DNA of 64,000 nt from Trichoderma breve (taxonomy: Eukaryota > Ascomycota > Sordariomycetes > Hypocreales > Hypocreaceae), in the NCBI RefSeq assembly GCF_028502605.1, contig NC_079237.1, positions 1,860,001 to 1,924,000 of the forward strand. Direction: 5' to 3'. Of the stretch, positions 1 through 12,900 are shown piece after piece. How positions within the stretch are numbered: the stretch's first letter is position 1; every line of letters starts with the position of its first letter. The translations under genes were made by a program, and so were the position numbers. Under the pieces are notes generated by a model. The model saw only the letters and a program-made list of their open reading frames with translations, was not told where the DNA came from and did not search any database.

Positions 1-2083
1 ATGACTCTATGTCCGAACCAAGTCGACGAATACCAAGAGCTGATTGCGACGTCATTATCGTGTCTAGAGGCAGCGTTGCAGAGTAATCCCCAGCTTGCGC
101 CGCGGGAAGAGGCGCGTGTACGGTTAAGGTACGCTGCTCTTCTACAAGAAGAGACGGAGAATTTAATGGAGGCGGAGACGGCTCTGGCAAAGGGCATTCC
201 GCTTTGCGACAAGGTGAGTCATTAGATTTCAATCCGTCTCTGTTCGTAGGACAGCCAGCTGACATGAAAATAACCAGCACCGCCTGTTTGATCTTAAATA
301 TTGCATGCAGTATCTCATGCTCAAGGTTCTGTTCCAGAGAAATCACAAAGCGGCGTTAAAAGCGGTAGACGGTCACATATCTAACTGCGAAGTGTAAGCC
401 ATATTCCCTTCCCCTGAATACGGGTCAAAGCTGACAAGCATATCTAGATTCAAGCATGTACAATGGTACTATGCGTTCCGCCTATTAAAAGCGTCCTTTT
501 ATCTTGATATTGGAAGCGTATCCGACACAGGCGCTCTCGACAACATACGAGCCATCCAGAATGTCGCCAACACCAGAGGCGACACCGCGCTCTCTGTCCT
601 CGCCTCACTAATAGAAGGCTTCACCCTCCTCAAGACAACCAAGGATGGCAACATGGAGAAGATCCAGGCCTGCATCGCACAAGTGGCCAAATACCAGTTC
701 GACCCATCGGTACAGATCACACAGCTCACCATGCTGACCTTGCTGCTTGAGGTCGCCGCAAGTCTACACCACCAGAACCCAGACCATACGGCTCAGAAGC
801 TGCGGCAGTTGCAGGTGTGCCTGGACGATTGCGAAGAATGGCATAATGTCAAGTCTGACTTTCTCGTGCCTATCAAGAAGGAGTCTTCTGCGGCCAGGAC
901 TGTGAGCGATGATACTCAGGCTATTCTGCGGCTGGGCGAGGGTGAGGGCGAGATGGATTATCTGGTCATGACGTTTATGACAAAGATGGAGCTGAGATCA
1001 CTCGTGTACGTGCTTCTTATAGGATATCTATTATGCTGCCCCCGTCTGTGGCCATAGAATTACCGACGAAAAGCTAACATTCTGGTGTAGATTTACCATT
1101 AGCGGCCTGGCCAATTTTCACAAGCCTTCTTCACAAGGTCGCAGATCAACAGAGTTTTGGAAGGAAGGCCTCAAGATACTCGAGACATGTAAGTCTGCCG
1201 CGCATACACTATTACATGCAGTGCATTTTGCTGAGACTCGTTAGGGGACGCTTCGACAGCTGGTATACCTTACGGCGCCCCCATCCCCTTAAATGTGGCG
1301 ATTAAGCAGCGGGCCTGGCGGATAGAAGCTCAGGCTTACCTGACTGTTCTCCTGGGATTGGTAGCGGCAAGTCACTGTCAATGGGCAACGGTTAAGCAAA
1401 TGGTTCAGAATCTTGAGTCTTTTGTTTCTCCCTCGACGCAGCCTACTGTGAGATTGCTCTCGACCTATCTAAAAGGCGTCTATCACCAGGGTATCGGCAG
1501 CCTCCAAGCCGCCGTCGATATCTTCCTGGACGACCGCTTCAAGGTCCATCAGCAAGGAAGCACTGGGATCAAGGCCGGGCAGCAGGAGATTGCGCTGCTT
1601 GCGGGGCTGAACAGGCTCTGGATCATGCAGCACCCGTCTTGTCGAAACGACCAGGAAACCTTGGATCTCATCGAGCAGCTTCAGCCTCACTGCGCCAACC
1701 ACAACAACATCGATCTCCGGACTGCCTGGCACAACGTCATGGCGGCCTTGGTGACGGATCCTCCTCAGCAGCTCAACCAGCAAAAGCAGCATATCCACGC
1801 CGCCATGGCTGGCTCCAAGGTCACTAGTAACGTGCTCGGAGCCGCCGTCACGCTCTGCATCATGCGCAGCCGCTTCTTCGAAAACGTCATTGGCGAGCAG
1901 GCACTCAAGAGCGCTCGAGCGGCAGCCAAGCAAGCGGAAAGGAGCGGCAACGTGCTGTGGCAGAGCGTGGCAGACGGCATGCTGGCGCAGTCGTATGAGG
2001 TTCAGGGACAGAGAGAAGAAGCCAAACAAGAGTGGGACAAGGCAACTGAGGAAGCCAGAGACGCGTTTTCTCGCAGCTTGTGA
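1..2083 (+). CDS. mau2: Cohesin loading factor Mau2/Scc4 (5' partial)
   Basis: This protein partners Scc2/NIPBL to load cohesin onto chromatin in the nucleus. Five exons join in frame: 1-213, 278-393, 448-1005, 1091-1188 and 1245-2083. They give about 607 residues ending in a TGA stop. The product is an all-helical, TPR-like repeat protein. The run around GDTALSVLASLIEGFTLL and the C-terminal block GEQALKSARAAAKQAERSGN, followed by LWQSVADGMLAQ, match the fungal Scc4/Mau2 family. The ATG at base 1 is in frame, but family members start further upstream, so the true N-terminus probably lies outside the window. All four introns start GT and end AG and are 54-85 bp long. The gene converges with the SF3b gene downstream. 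I am confident in the family and less sure of the exact upstream start. Confidence 0.85.
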
Positions 2084-2591
2084 GAAGTGTGTTTTCGTGT
2101 AAAAAGGACCATGAAAAGATATAATTGTTTTGCGAAGGAATCGTTCTTGTATAGGGGGGAGAGGGAGTTAACAGGGTTTGACTGGTATTTTTATTCTTTC
2201 TGTGGTTTTCCTCCCATTGTTTCACTAGAACATGATTTCTGGCCCAGAAGGGAAATTTGGATGGCTTTTTATACAGCAGGGATCCTGGTATATATGAAAG
2301 ATTAAAAAAAAATTGTACGATACCTGACCAGAGAGATCATGGCCATTATTATACTTGGGAGGGAAAGGGTCGTGGGACACTGCTAGACGAGGAAGAGTCC
2401 TCGAGGGCGCTGTTTTTAATATGGTTTCCTCCTTTAAAAATCCCCAGAAAAATTAGAAGTCTGTAGTAATTGTGTGTTTTCATGGCATTCTTTTGGCCCT
2501 CCTCTTACCTGATTGAAGTCACTGTCCTTTGCTACTTGAACCAGATATTATTTATTAAAATGATGTATTAGGAACGGATAGTTGGCCTGTC
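2084..2591. other. Convergent 3' intergenic region mau2/SF3B4
   Basis: About 0.5 kb lies between two convergent stop codons. It is fairly AT-rich and fits two 3' UTRs back to back. I see no coding signal or repeat. Confidence 0.6.
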
Positions 2592-3840
2592 TCATCGGCG
2601 GCCAAAGCCTGGCGGAGGCTGGAATCCAGGAGGTGGCATGAACCCAGGAGGCACTGGAGGCGTCCCTGAAGCTCCTGGAGGAGGCACTGGGAAACCAGGA
2701 GGCGGGACTGCCGGGAAGCCTTGCGGCGGAGGAGCACCGCCAGGAGGGCCCCCTGAGGGAGGGCGGAAGTGGGACGGATGGAAGTCTGCAGGGTTCGTGT
2801 ATCCGCCCTGGATCTGAGGAGGTCGCGCAGGCAGACCTGACGGCGCCGGTGGGAGAGGAGCTGAGCCTCGCCCGGCACCAGGGAAGCCATTTGGAGCGTG
2901 GCCAGGACCACCGCCATAAGGAGACGGTCCGCGTGGAGGAGGGGCAAAGCCGCTTGGAATATTCGCATGTGTGGGCGTTCCCATCATCGGGGGCGGTACT
3001 CCAGCGGGCATGCCGCCCATTGCACCGGAATCGAAGCCAGCGGGAGCGGATGGGGGTGCTGCGTTGGCGGGAGCAGGAGCAGCGGCCGCCGAGTTCATGA
3101 GGAAGGCCTGAGGAAGAGGTTGGGCCTCGGGAAGGATATTTCTTGACTTGGCCTGCGCGGCCAGGGCTCGCTCAGCCTGATCACCGTGTCTCTCTCCCTT
3201 GCCGTCCTTCTTGAAGGCGTATTGCACAGACACCTCCTTGCTGAGGATGTACTGACCATGCAGGTTGGAAATGGCAGCATCACTGCTCTCGAAGTCGCCG
3301 TAGCTGACGAAGCCAAAGCCCTTGCTCGCGCCGCTATCTTCCCTAGCAACCTTGGGAATGCTCAGCAGCGGGCCGAAGCGACTAAAAGTGTCGTAGAGGA
3401 TCTTCTCGTCGACCATGGGATCGAGGTTTCCGATGAACAGCTCGGCGCCAACCTCGGCTGCCTTTTGCTTATCAGCGCTGGCCTTGTTGACGCGAAGCGA
3501 TTTGCCGTAGAGCTTGATGCCGTTCATGACGTTGGCGGCGTACTCGGCGTCGGCAGGGGTGCGAAACTCGACGAAGCCGAAGCCCTGGTGGGTTTGGGTG
3601 ACGCGATCTCGAGGCATGTGGATGTTGTGGATGGGGCCCATCTGGAGCATGATTTCGTAGACCATGGCCGAGGTCGCGCGCTCGTCGATGTTGCCAATGT
3701 AGACCGTGGCCTCCTTGTCTTGCTCCCTAGGTTTATGGTCAGTTTGATTCATGGCAAATGGTATCAATACGCGAGGTAAACGGGGGTGAGGTTTGGGGGA
3801 AGCTCCAAAGAGAAACGTACCAATGCCTGTTGACTGCCAT
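2592..3840 (-). CDS. hsh49: Splicing factor 3b subunit 4 (SF3B4/SAP49/Hsh49), two RRMs
   Basis: SF3b subunit 4 is a U2 snRNP protein that binds pre-mRNA near the branch site. The protein is 384 residues from two exons. A 20-nt first exon (3840-3821) encodes MAVNRHW. A 94-bp intron (3820-3727) follows, then exon 3726-2592. An in-frame ATG at 3767 lies inside that intron and would give an unusual N-terminus, so I prefer 3840. RRM1 spans about residues 13-90, with RNP2 VYIGNI and RNP1 GFGFVEF. RRM2 spans about 102-180, with LFIGNL and KGFGFVSY. The rest is the long Pro/Gly-rich tail typical of SF3B4, which binds SF3b145. The gene is divergent from tom7. Confidence 0.93.
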
Positions 3841-4315
3841 TTTGACGGTTTGCAGGCCGGGGCCTTACGAGAACGGCTCGAGAGATAGAAGTTGAATGCT
3901 GGATATAGGAATTGGGTCTCTGAATGGCGTTGCTATCAGTGAATAGTGAGCAAAAGGAAGAGAAACAGCTTCAATATCGTCGTCGCGTCTGATGCAGCTT
4001 AGGATGAAGCTCGGAAATCTCAACCACAGAAATGTTTCGCAGCAGCGATACAATGTACCCATGTATTCCTGGCCAAACGGGTTTATCAAATTAGCCAGAG
4101 TTGAGCCGGCCACTGATTGGCGGACGCTTTCCCGCAAGCAGTAATGACCGCATTAGTGGTGCTAGTTCCCGGTACGTACATGCAGGCCTCGAAATTTCTT
4201 AGTAGGCGGGACACTTGGACGAAGAGCTTGGAAGCATCAATTTGCGCACTCGCATCTCCCGACGACAACATTTTCTGCTGTTCGAACCCGTCGCCCGACA
4301 ACCTCCAGATTCAAG
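3841..4315. promoter_or_regulatory. Shared divergent promoter region hsh49/tom7
   Basis: 475 bp separate the start codons of two divergent housekeeping genes, so both promoters and both 5' UTRs must lie here. I could not pick out a convincing TATA box. Confidence 0.5.
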
Positions 4316-4784
4316 ATGTTTGCCCTTTCAGAAGAGTCCAAGGTACGAATATACGAGGCTCTGCGAGGAGGAAGAGAAAAGCGGGAGGGACAGCGGGAGG
4401 GACTAGAGGATGATGATGTGATGATGGTGAAGAAACAATCGGACTGACTCTGTCTACTACAGGAGCGCATTGCCAAGCTCATTGACATTTCTCGAGTCGC
4501 CATTCACTAGTATGGAATTCCCTAATATTTCTTCTTCCCTGTGCTATACGGGAGCTAACCGTTGCAATCTAGTGGCTACCTTCCTCTGATTCTCTACCTC
4601 GGTATGCGATCTTGAAGCGCATGTACGGCTGACACCGGAATCTGATTCTCTCTCGTCTGGATTTAGGCTACACTCGCAGCGACCCTCGACCTTCAGTCAT
4701 CCGGTATGCCGTTCCTCTCAAATCAAGATACGTATGCGAAGGTCACTAACAGGAACAAACAGCCTTCTCTCTCCTCTTTCCTAA
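4316..4784 (+). CDS. tom7: Mitochondrial import receptor subunit Tom7
   Basis: Tom7 is a small single-pass subunit that modulates assembly of the TOM outer-membrane translocase. The 53-residue protein is spread over five exons: 4316-4342, 4463-4509, 4573-4601, 4667-4703 and 4763-4784. It starts MFALSEESKERIAKLIDISR, continues into a membrane segment VAIHYGYLPLILYLGY with the conserved central proline, and ends in a short tail with SDPRPSVIR and LLSPLS. The pattern matches fungal Tom7 end to end, including length. Four introns in 162 coding bases is extreme fragmentation, and the gene is easily missed by ORF scans. The tom40 gene for the channel of the same complex lies about 43 kb away in this window. 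Confidence 0.93.
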
Positions 4785-5749
4785 ACGCAAAAACAGACGG
4801 GCATGCGATGTTGTACGATATACGATTATAATACGGCTCAAGGAGACGGGGAAAGGCATGCAACAAGAAGAGGCGAATAGCCAGAGAGAAGCTCAATGTC
4901 CAGCATTCATCATGGCGTTTGGGTAATATGCACATGTCTTGGAAGAAGGCAGGGCAGGGCACGGGACTGGTGATACAATATGACGACAACGTCGCCGAGA
5001 GGACGCAAAGGAGGACACCGAATGCTGCCATGTACCAATAAGAATGTATTATCTACTGCTCCGTACTGTAATTGGACCAAGTAACCACTCTGCGAATTCT
5101 TCGTTCAGTTCTGCCGCATATCCATGTTGCATACTTGATACTGCTACCTAAACTAGAGTGACTATCGATCGCCTCAGCTCGGTTATCCAACTCCTCAGGG
5201 ATTACGGGGGAGTTGAGTATTGCAATGATATACAGAGGAAGTGCCTTTTATCTACTGGTTCTTCAAGTATTAGCAACCACCACCAGTCTTCTTCTCCAAT
5301 GCCACTATCGCTACATATCTAACCTGAACTAATTCTGCCGTGCAAGTAAGCACAGGGTATCCATGCGCCGATAGCGCTTTATCTACCGCTTTTTATTCAA
5401 TTGGAACAATGTAACCCTTTATCTTTACCGTAAGCCAAGTTGGAAAACACCAGAAACAAGCCCTCAACCAGTGAGTTCTCAGTCAATTGAAACGCACCAC
5501 CTCTTCTCTGAATCCCAACAACCCCCAGCACAGCCAAGACAAGACAGAGCAAAACAGCTTACAATTTCAGAAAGATCGAATAGCCGAATCCTAGCCTCCG
5601 ACAGCGCCCGAACTTGCAAACAAAAAACCCGCCCGCCGCTACCCGCCAGTGACCGGCGGCAACTGGACTGACAAAGAAAAAAAAAAAACAGGGACCGATT
5701 TATATGCCAATACGCCACACAGTTTGACAAAGCAGAAAAGCTGTTCCAC
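4785..5749. other. Intergenic region tom7 to carrier gene
   Basis: Nearly 1 kb holds the tom7 3' end and the promoter and leader of the carrier gene. A/C-rich sequence from about 5440 and an A-run near 5680 look like 5' UTR. No further gene is supported. Confidence 0.5.
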
Positions 5750-6976
5750 ATGAACGAGCACTCGCCCGTCAACTTTGCGCAGCCCGACAATGTGACCGGA
5801 CGCAGCTCCGATCCGAACAGCTCCATGCCCGGAAGCCATGAAGCCGGCCGGCTGTCTCCGGCTCTGGTCGAGTCGATTGCTGGGCTCAGCGCGGGCTCGA
5901 TTGCGACGTTAGTTGTGCATCCGCTGGATATTGTCAAGACGCGCATGCAGAGTAAGTTGCTGTTCCTGTTCCTGTTGTTTCTGCCTTGTCTTGATTTCTC
6001 TTGGGAGGGTTGATCTCGTCATGTTATGGAGGGGGATGAGGGGGGTTTGTGGCAAGAGAACGACAAAACAAGGAGATGGAAGAAGCAGAGAAGGAGAGAG
6101 ATACAAGGAGAAAGAACTATAACAGAACAACCACCATCTCCATGATACTCACGATACTGACAATTCAACTTCACAATAGTCAGCACCAGCGCCGCCTCCG
6201 CCGCCGAGCACAACCCCTCCATGCTTGCCATGCTGCGATCCCTCTCCAGCAATCCTCGCCCCTTTTCCTCCCTCTACCGTGGCCTCACCCCGAACCTCAC
6301 CGGCAACGCCCTCAGCTGGGCCTCCTTCTTCTTCTTCAAGACCCGCTTCGAAGACCTCCTCACCTTCGCCCGCGGCTCGGAACGTCCCACCCCCTCCGAC
6401 TACTTCGTCGCCAGCGCCCTCGGCGGCGCCGCCACCAGCTTCCTCTCCAACCCGATCTGGGTCGTCAAGACGCGTATGCTCGCCTCCGACAAGGGCGCAA
6501 AGGGCGCCTACCCGTCCATGTGGTCCGGCTTCCGCACAATCTACGCCACCGAAGGGTTCCGCGGCCTCTACCGCGGCCTGGGAGTCTCCATGATCGGCGT
6601 CTCCCACGGCGCCGTCCAGTTCGCCGTCTACGAGCCCGCCAAGCGCTTCTACTTTGCGCGCCGCCAGAGCCAAGGCTTCGACAGCGCCCGCATGACCACC
6701 GAGGCCACCGTCGTCATCTCCTCCGCTGCGAAGCTCATCGCCGGCGCCGTCACGTATCCATACCAGGTGCTCCGGAGCCGCCTGCAGGTCTTTCACGCCG
6801 ACGAGAAGTTTGGCAAGGGCTTCAGGGGCGTCGTGAGGATGACGTGGAGGGAGGAGGGCATTCGGGGCTTCTACCGCGGCTTGATACCGGGAGTCGTCCG
6901 GGTCATGCCCTCTACTTGGGTCACGTTCCTGGTCTACGAGAACGTCCGCTACTATCTGCCTCGTTGGATGTCGTAA
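5750..6976 (+). CDS. flx1: Mitochondrial carrier, FAD/folate transporter type (Flx1-like)
   Basis: This is an inner-membrane solute carrier of the SLC25 family. Two exons (5750-5951 and 6180-6976) give 332 residues, close to the usual 300-330. Three repeats each carry the carrier signature. Repeat 1 has PLDIVKTRMQ, repeat 2 has the non-canonical NPIWVVKTRM, and repeat 3 has YPYQVLRSRLQ. The Trp in repeat 2 and the uncharged third signature mark the pyrimidine nucleotide/NAD/FAD/folate branch. Yeast Flx1 (FAD) and animal folate carriers are the closest matches I recognise. FAD versus folate cannot be settled from sequence alone. The N-terminus has an extra hydrophilic stretch of about 40 residues before helix 1. 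Exon 2 is strikingly C-rich at third codon positions, which creates long false reading frames on both strands. Confidence 0.88.
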
Positions 6977-9900
6977 TCATTGCCGATTCGACGGAAATGA
7001 GGTTCAGGGGGTGTCATTTTGTATTTCTTAATGTTTGCTTCATTTCGAGCTTGATTTGTCGGCGGCCGGCTGTTTCTGGTAAATCAGCGTTTGTCTATAT
7101 GAAGAGCATAATTCGGCGTTTTCAGAAAAGGGGGAAATCGCATATAGAGCGGACAGGTTGGAAAGATAGATGTAGTCACTAAAATAGCTGCTAATCGTGA
7201 AATAGACAATGTACTTCTTGTTCAACTTTCTTACAGTACACTATGTTCCATTAGAGGGGAGCTGGATTCTACACACGAGTGTACACTGACGATATGTCCT
7301 GTAGCAAGAACTATATGGATGCTCTTCGAAATGAGCAATCTCTACGACAAAGGATGCAAACCCCCTTTCCCTCTCTCTTACCAGTTCTGTAACCAGAGCT
7401 CGCCAGGAAGACATGGCTTTCAAACGCAAACAGTTTCCTACAAACAGCAAGAATTGTAGACGAATATACATACCAGGAGACAATCATAGTCATGTTTCAA
7501 ACTGCAGATCATTCCTCCTTTTTTAAACTCAGTCCAGCATCAACGAATGTCACAGTTACATCGGACAATCCATCGTGCCCACCACGTACTATTCCCAAGT
7601 TCCATGTCAAGCTGAACAAACTCTCGACAGCAAACTTGCTCCTTTCTTACCCAAGTCCCGAGTGGCGATGCCAGGGGGAGAGGCAACACGGAAAGCAAAT
7701 TATTTACGGCCCCAACCCTATTGATCCGATGCATGGTGGCAAAGACAATCAATATTGTGGGTGAAATGACATGCCAACGCCATCAGAGCGGACCGATGCG
7801 ATGAAACAAACACAACGCCTCTTAAACGTATCTCTTGTTCTGATTGAGCTGTTGGCATCCACGCCGTCATTCCCCGGAAAGTGGGCGGCATTCAGTATAC
7901 CAAGGAGTACTTGAGGCTTTCGAAGCATACCATTTTAGATCGATGTGCAGGCCCAGCGATCTGGTAGATGCAGTCAAATCAAAGTACACCCTCCGTGGGC
8001 GTATGTACATGCACGGCCACGGAGTCCTCTGCATGTAATGATCAGTACGATGCATATGCAACATTTCGTAGCTCGTCATGGACGTGCGCTGGCAACGTAC
8101 TGACTAGCTCGTTGTATGGCCGGATTTGATCCAACATGATCCCTCGTGTTTCGTAGCTCGACTAGTGACGCAGCAACTAACATGTAGGCTGGCTGGCCTC
8201 AACAAAACCCGTCAGCCGCTCGAGACAACAACAGTAACCACCATCGTCCCGCAATTAAAGGCGATGTAGCTCCATGCTAGAGGGTGGAGGAGCAGTCAAC
8301 GGGAGGCCCGCCAAATGTAATGAAGTGGGCTCGCTTTGGATTGCTCATTTGATGGTGATCATCTTAGACTGGTGTCAAGAGGGTGTTTTGAAAGCAAAAG
8401 ATGAGATATGATAGAGGCGTGGAGCCAGCACCATCCGGTTGGCCACGCACAGGCGGGCGTATGAGCATATATGAATATTAGTGCCAGAGCCCACAGGTTG
8501 GAAATGGAGCAAAGCGGCGGAAGCACCGTGCCTGAGATCCGGCCTTTGCACCAGACAGGGGTCTTGGGGCTGAGATAGACTAGGAACATGAAAGAAGCTA
8601 CATGAAGCGCGCTTACGAGTATGAGAAAGTGGCGAGAACGTGGGGACGTGGACGGAGGGGAGAGGGGACGGCGATGGAGCGGAAGAAGGACAAGGACAAA
8701 AATCAGAAATGAAAGAGAGAAACGAAAGTCAAGCAAAATGTGCCGCTCTGCCTACCTGCAGACTGCCAAAAGGGTCATCGGCTTCAGCCTCTGCGAAGCT
8801 AGTCCCGCAGAGATTCTCCATCTCGATGCTAAAAGCCCAGCGAGGCAGGGTCTCCTGATACAGCCTGGCTGCCAAGTTGAAGCCTTCTCAGGCGCCGTCG
8901 CTACCGAAAGAGGCTTGGAGATGCACCGCTTAGATGCAGATTGGCTACTAAAGTAATGCAAGGGAATCCCGAAGGGGACGCGGAGGAGGGACCGTGGCTT
9001 TCGAGACGCCGATTCCCATGTTGCCTGTGTTGGTCATCATCCAGATCTGAGGCAGTGTCATATATAGCAACTGCTTCAGTCAACTTGCTCCATAGCTGCA
9101 TTATCCCCATGAGGCATGCTTTGCAGAGTTGTAGCTGTTATCCTCATCACAGTCACTTGGAACAGCTGCAGACTAATACTCCTTGCCTCGAACAGTACTG
9201 CCGAAGGAAGAAAGTGAATGATAAAGAGAGAGGGAGCGAATCAGCACATCCCCCAGTGTTAGCGTAGTTGCCACAGCTGTTTCGGAGGCTTCTGTAATAT
9301 GACAGGCAGAGCTTCAGCGGCACTTGGCGGAGCCTTATGCACCGTCATTGAACGGAAACTAAGTGATACGGAGCTTGACGGCCGCTTGTCTAAGAGCCGA
9401 GAGCAAGAGACAAGGGTAGACCACCTTCTCGAGGCATCGCAAACCTATCAGCCGCAGTGGAAGCCGTAATGGGAGGTTTGATGAGCACGATTCTCGACTG
9501 TTATTCGTGGGGCTTCTTAGATCCCCTAATACGCATCCCTTCTGTTAGGCGGGATAACATCATTCTGCGTTGCCCTGTCCTATCACAAGATGAGCCGCTA
9601 GTCGCCCCCGCTACTTCAAGTCCGCGCGTGAACAGGTAGCCGCATGTAGCACGGGCATGCAAGATGCGGGAGTTCTGGCATGGAGAGAGTAGAGTAGAAG
9701 AGAGAAACAGAGACGGAAGTGAAGTTGTGGTGCAATGACAGGGACAGGGCAGCGATGTGTAAAGAGCAGCCAGAACCCTTCCGGCCTCTAAGAAGAGAGA
9801 TATGTCGTCTTTTGATGGGGGTGTATATGTATTAGAGGGAACATACGACACAAAAGTGACAGGATTCTTGGGTCATCGAAGCCATCACCGCATACACGCA

Positions 9901-12900
9901 GATGAAGCGGATAGAAGACGAAATAGGGGAGTGTAGTATGTATATCACAACTCACACGGGGGCATCGCAGCTGAGTGTCTCATAGTCGTATGCCCACGAA
10001 GACGACCATACACCCTGCTGGGCGGCATGTAGCATGAATGACTACTCGTATTAACACGATGGAACTCGTGCAGCGCCGAGACCAGACTATTTCGCCGACT
10101 GCTTCCCGCATGACACAAGTCAAACAAGGAGGTCCAGTTGTGATATTGTAGTGGTAGCTGAATGGTGTCTCCTTGAGACGTTCTTCTCTTCCGCATATGG
10201 TCAAACCACGGCCTAGTATTCCTCGTAGGAATAGCTCCTTGAGACATGACCGGAGCTTCTTCGATGTTATCACCCTGGCTGAAGCACCCGCCAGCATGGC
10301 GGAGTGGCGATATGTTTCTCCCGCAGGATTGTGCTGACCGCTCGGTAGTTCGTATGCGAGTGTACGGCAATCACACCGCAATATTGCCTTCACGGACACT
10401 GCCTGATACCACGATAACGCTTTTCCAGGATGCCATCCAAGGTAACATAGTACATGTAACTCTACGAACGAATGACGTGCTCAACAGTATCAGGTAGGCT
10501 ATACTAGGATGAGACGAGAAGTAGCAAGCAAGCCTCAGAAACAGGGAGGAAAGATCCGCCAACGTAACAAACGGAAATAGTATGAAATACTTACTTGTAC
10601 ATACCCACGCCTGCTAAACAATAATGAGATAAGTCTGAGAGGAGAGGACAATTCGGCCTTACTCCTGGCAAATAGGCGCCTCAAACATATACGTCAAGTT
10701 GGCCCGCACTTGAAATTAGCACTATGGATGACTATGGTTAGTATACTCATTGAGGGATGTCACAAATTTGAAGGATACGTACCAAGTTATGTTAGACAAG
10801 CATATTCGTTATGACCGGTGAAGACGTGTTCAGCGTGTGTCGAAAAATGATTCGTACCCGCGATAACAGTCTCATGCAATGTCTTTTGCCAACAACACTG
10901 AAAGAAAAAAATCGCACCCGTTTCTCCAGGGTACATCATAAAAGTCATGAGGCCTATGACAATGGATACTGGGAGATATCAGAACAATTCGAGCCCGCCG
11001 ACGATAGGGCGCAAGAGCCATCTACAGCTCGCGTTCCTGCATCTCTGAATACAACAATAGCGAAAGCTGGGACCAAAGAACGGCCCCTGATCCAGTAAAA
11101 TGGAGACGTGCGTTGCTTCATCGATCCGTTCTGTCTCGCCGCACTAGACATGCAGTTCGCTCGGACGTGGCGCCAAATGTGAGAGGCGAGAAGACCAGAG
11201 CGTCTTCTGCTCGGTACTGTCCATGGATAACTGGCCGCTTCGTGGCCATCCCTCCGCCGGAATGCCCGCTTGATGGGGGCGTGTGGATGTTTCCAGCCCT
11301 CAGATGGCAGAAGTTCCAGCGGGAGAGAACCAGGAGCATCCAGACCGTCTCGTATGGTTGTTGTGGTCTTGGGGCGTAATGTTTTCTCATCTTCTCTCAT
11401 TTCGTTTGCCCCTCCCATTCCTGGACTTTCACACAACGCCTCTGACGCTTGCACTCGCTAGCGATCGGGACACAATCTCTGCGATGATGGTAAAGGCAGA
11501 TGTGGGCGAAAACCCCGATCGCCATCTTCCATGCTGTTCACCACGATCTGAGACTGCGGCTGCTCCACACCCTCGGGGAGATCTTTTGGTGCAGCCGCTT
11601 GTAACATGTAACAAAAGGCCAGGGTCATTCGGCAAAAGAGGGGGCCATGTAGGTGTGAAAAACAAATGAGAAGAGGCAGCAAATCAGAGACGCTCGTCTC
11701 TTGCAGCTCCGTAGACGGGCTGGCACTAGACATGAAAGTGAGCAGTCGCTATGCAGGGCCATGTGAGTGGCCAGCGTCTGAGGGCGATGAACCTCTTGGA
11801 GCAAAACTGGCAGCTAATTAGTCCTTTTGGTGTTGGAGGCATCGATCAGGGACCAGGGCAGGACGAAGGGCACTAGAGCGTCAATGGCGGGCGGTAGTTC
11901 CATTTCGGGGCGGGGAGATGGGCGGGACGAAGAGCCAAGCGCAGAGCTTGAATCTTAAGGTTAGGCGCCTTGGTATGTTGACACAAAGGTTGGGCGGCCT
12001 CTGTGATTTGACGCTGGTGTTTGAGTATGTGTGCATGAGTATCTGATGAAGCTAGAGGATGTTGTTTCTGACTCGAGCTTGTCAAGGTAGGTTGGCTGGA
12101 GGACCAAAGATAAGCCGGTCCCGACGTCAAGCGACTAAATACAGCACGCTTTGTATCAAAGTATATGTACCTTTGTGTCACAGCTCATCTTCAGCATCAA
12201 ATTTCAAATTATAAACTTCAAGGACACCGGGAAAGCCGTGCACTGCCTTGATTTGCCAATGACAGCGCCATTCAGGTGTTAGGTGAGGCAAGAAGTCAAC
12301 AATATGATGTATAACTTTTCTCCTGTCTGAGCCGTGAAGCTTGCTCGCAAACCGATCTGTAATTGGTAGCTACCAGTCTCCAGGGAGCAGGATTTCATCC
12401 ATGGATGTCAATCAATACTACCTCTTAAGTGAAATTTTCAGCTCCGAGATGCTCCAGGCAGGTACTACTAATACTCTATGCTACATACGGAGTATCCGAG
12501 CACGACCCCAAACAGCACGAAGGAGTTGTCTCGTCAGGGTCGCACAGCTGAGGCAACATGACACGTCTGTTTCCCAAGATCTCCCAGCAGGATCAAATCT
12601 GCGCGGTCCTCGACCATGTTTGATACGGATCCCTGCCGAATAGATTGACTATGCGCTGAATGCCCAGGACCGGCAGCCCCTGCATCAAATCTTTGGTGAG
12701 CATCCATGGAGCCGACAGCCGCAACTGTGCTGTTGCAATTTACGGCCGTTAGCACCGCTGCCCGACTGCTACTCTATACCCTGTGCCGTCTCTCAAAATG
12801 GAAACGAATAGGTGATGGAAAATCCAGGGCACGCTGCCTGTTCAAGTGACTTCAGTTCATGCGTAACAATTAAACCCCCGTAGCTGCCGGGGGTGAATGA

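Noticed and set aside
3727..3767. ATG at 3767 as the SF3B4 start
   Set aside because: It lies in an intron with a GTACGT donor and CCTAG acceptor. The spliced 20-nt exon restores the conserved N-terminus.
4276..4300. TTCGAACCC, a tRNA T-arm look-alike
   Set aside because: No acceptor stem, D arm or anticodon arm fits around it. It is in the tom7 5' UTR.
6049..7182. 377-codon plus-strand and 215-codon minus-strand frames over the carrier gene
   Set aside because: They overlap the true carrier exon in other frames. They are rich in Arg/Pro or Gly/Ala as expected for GC-rich shadows, and they have no motifs.
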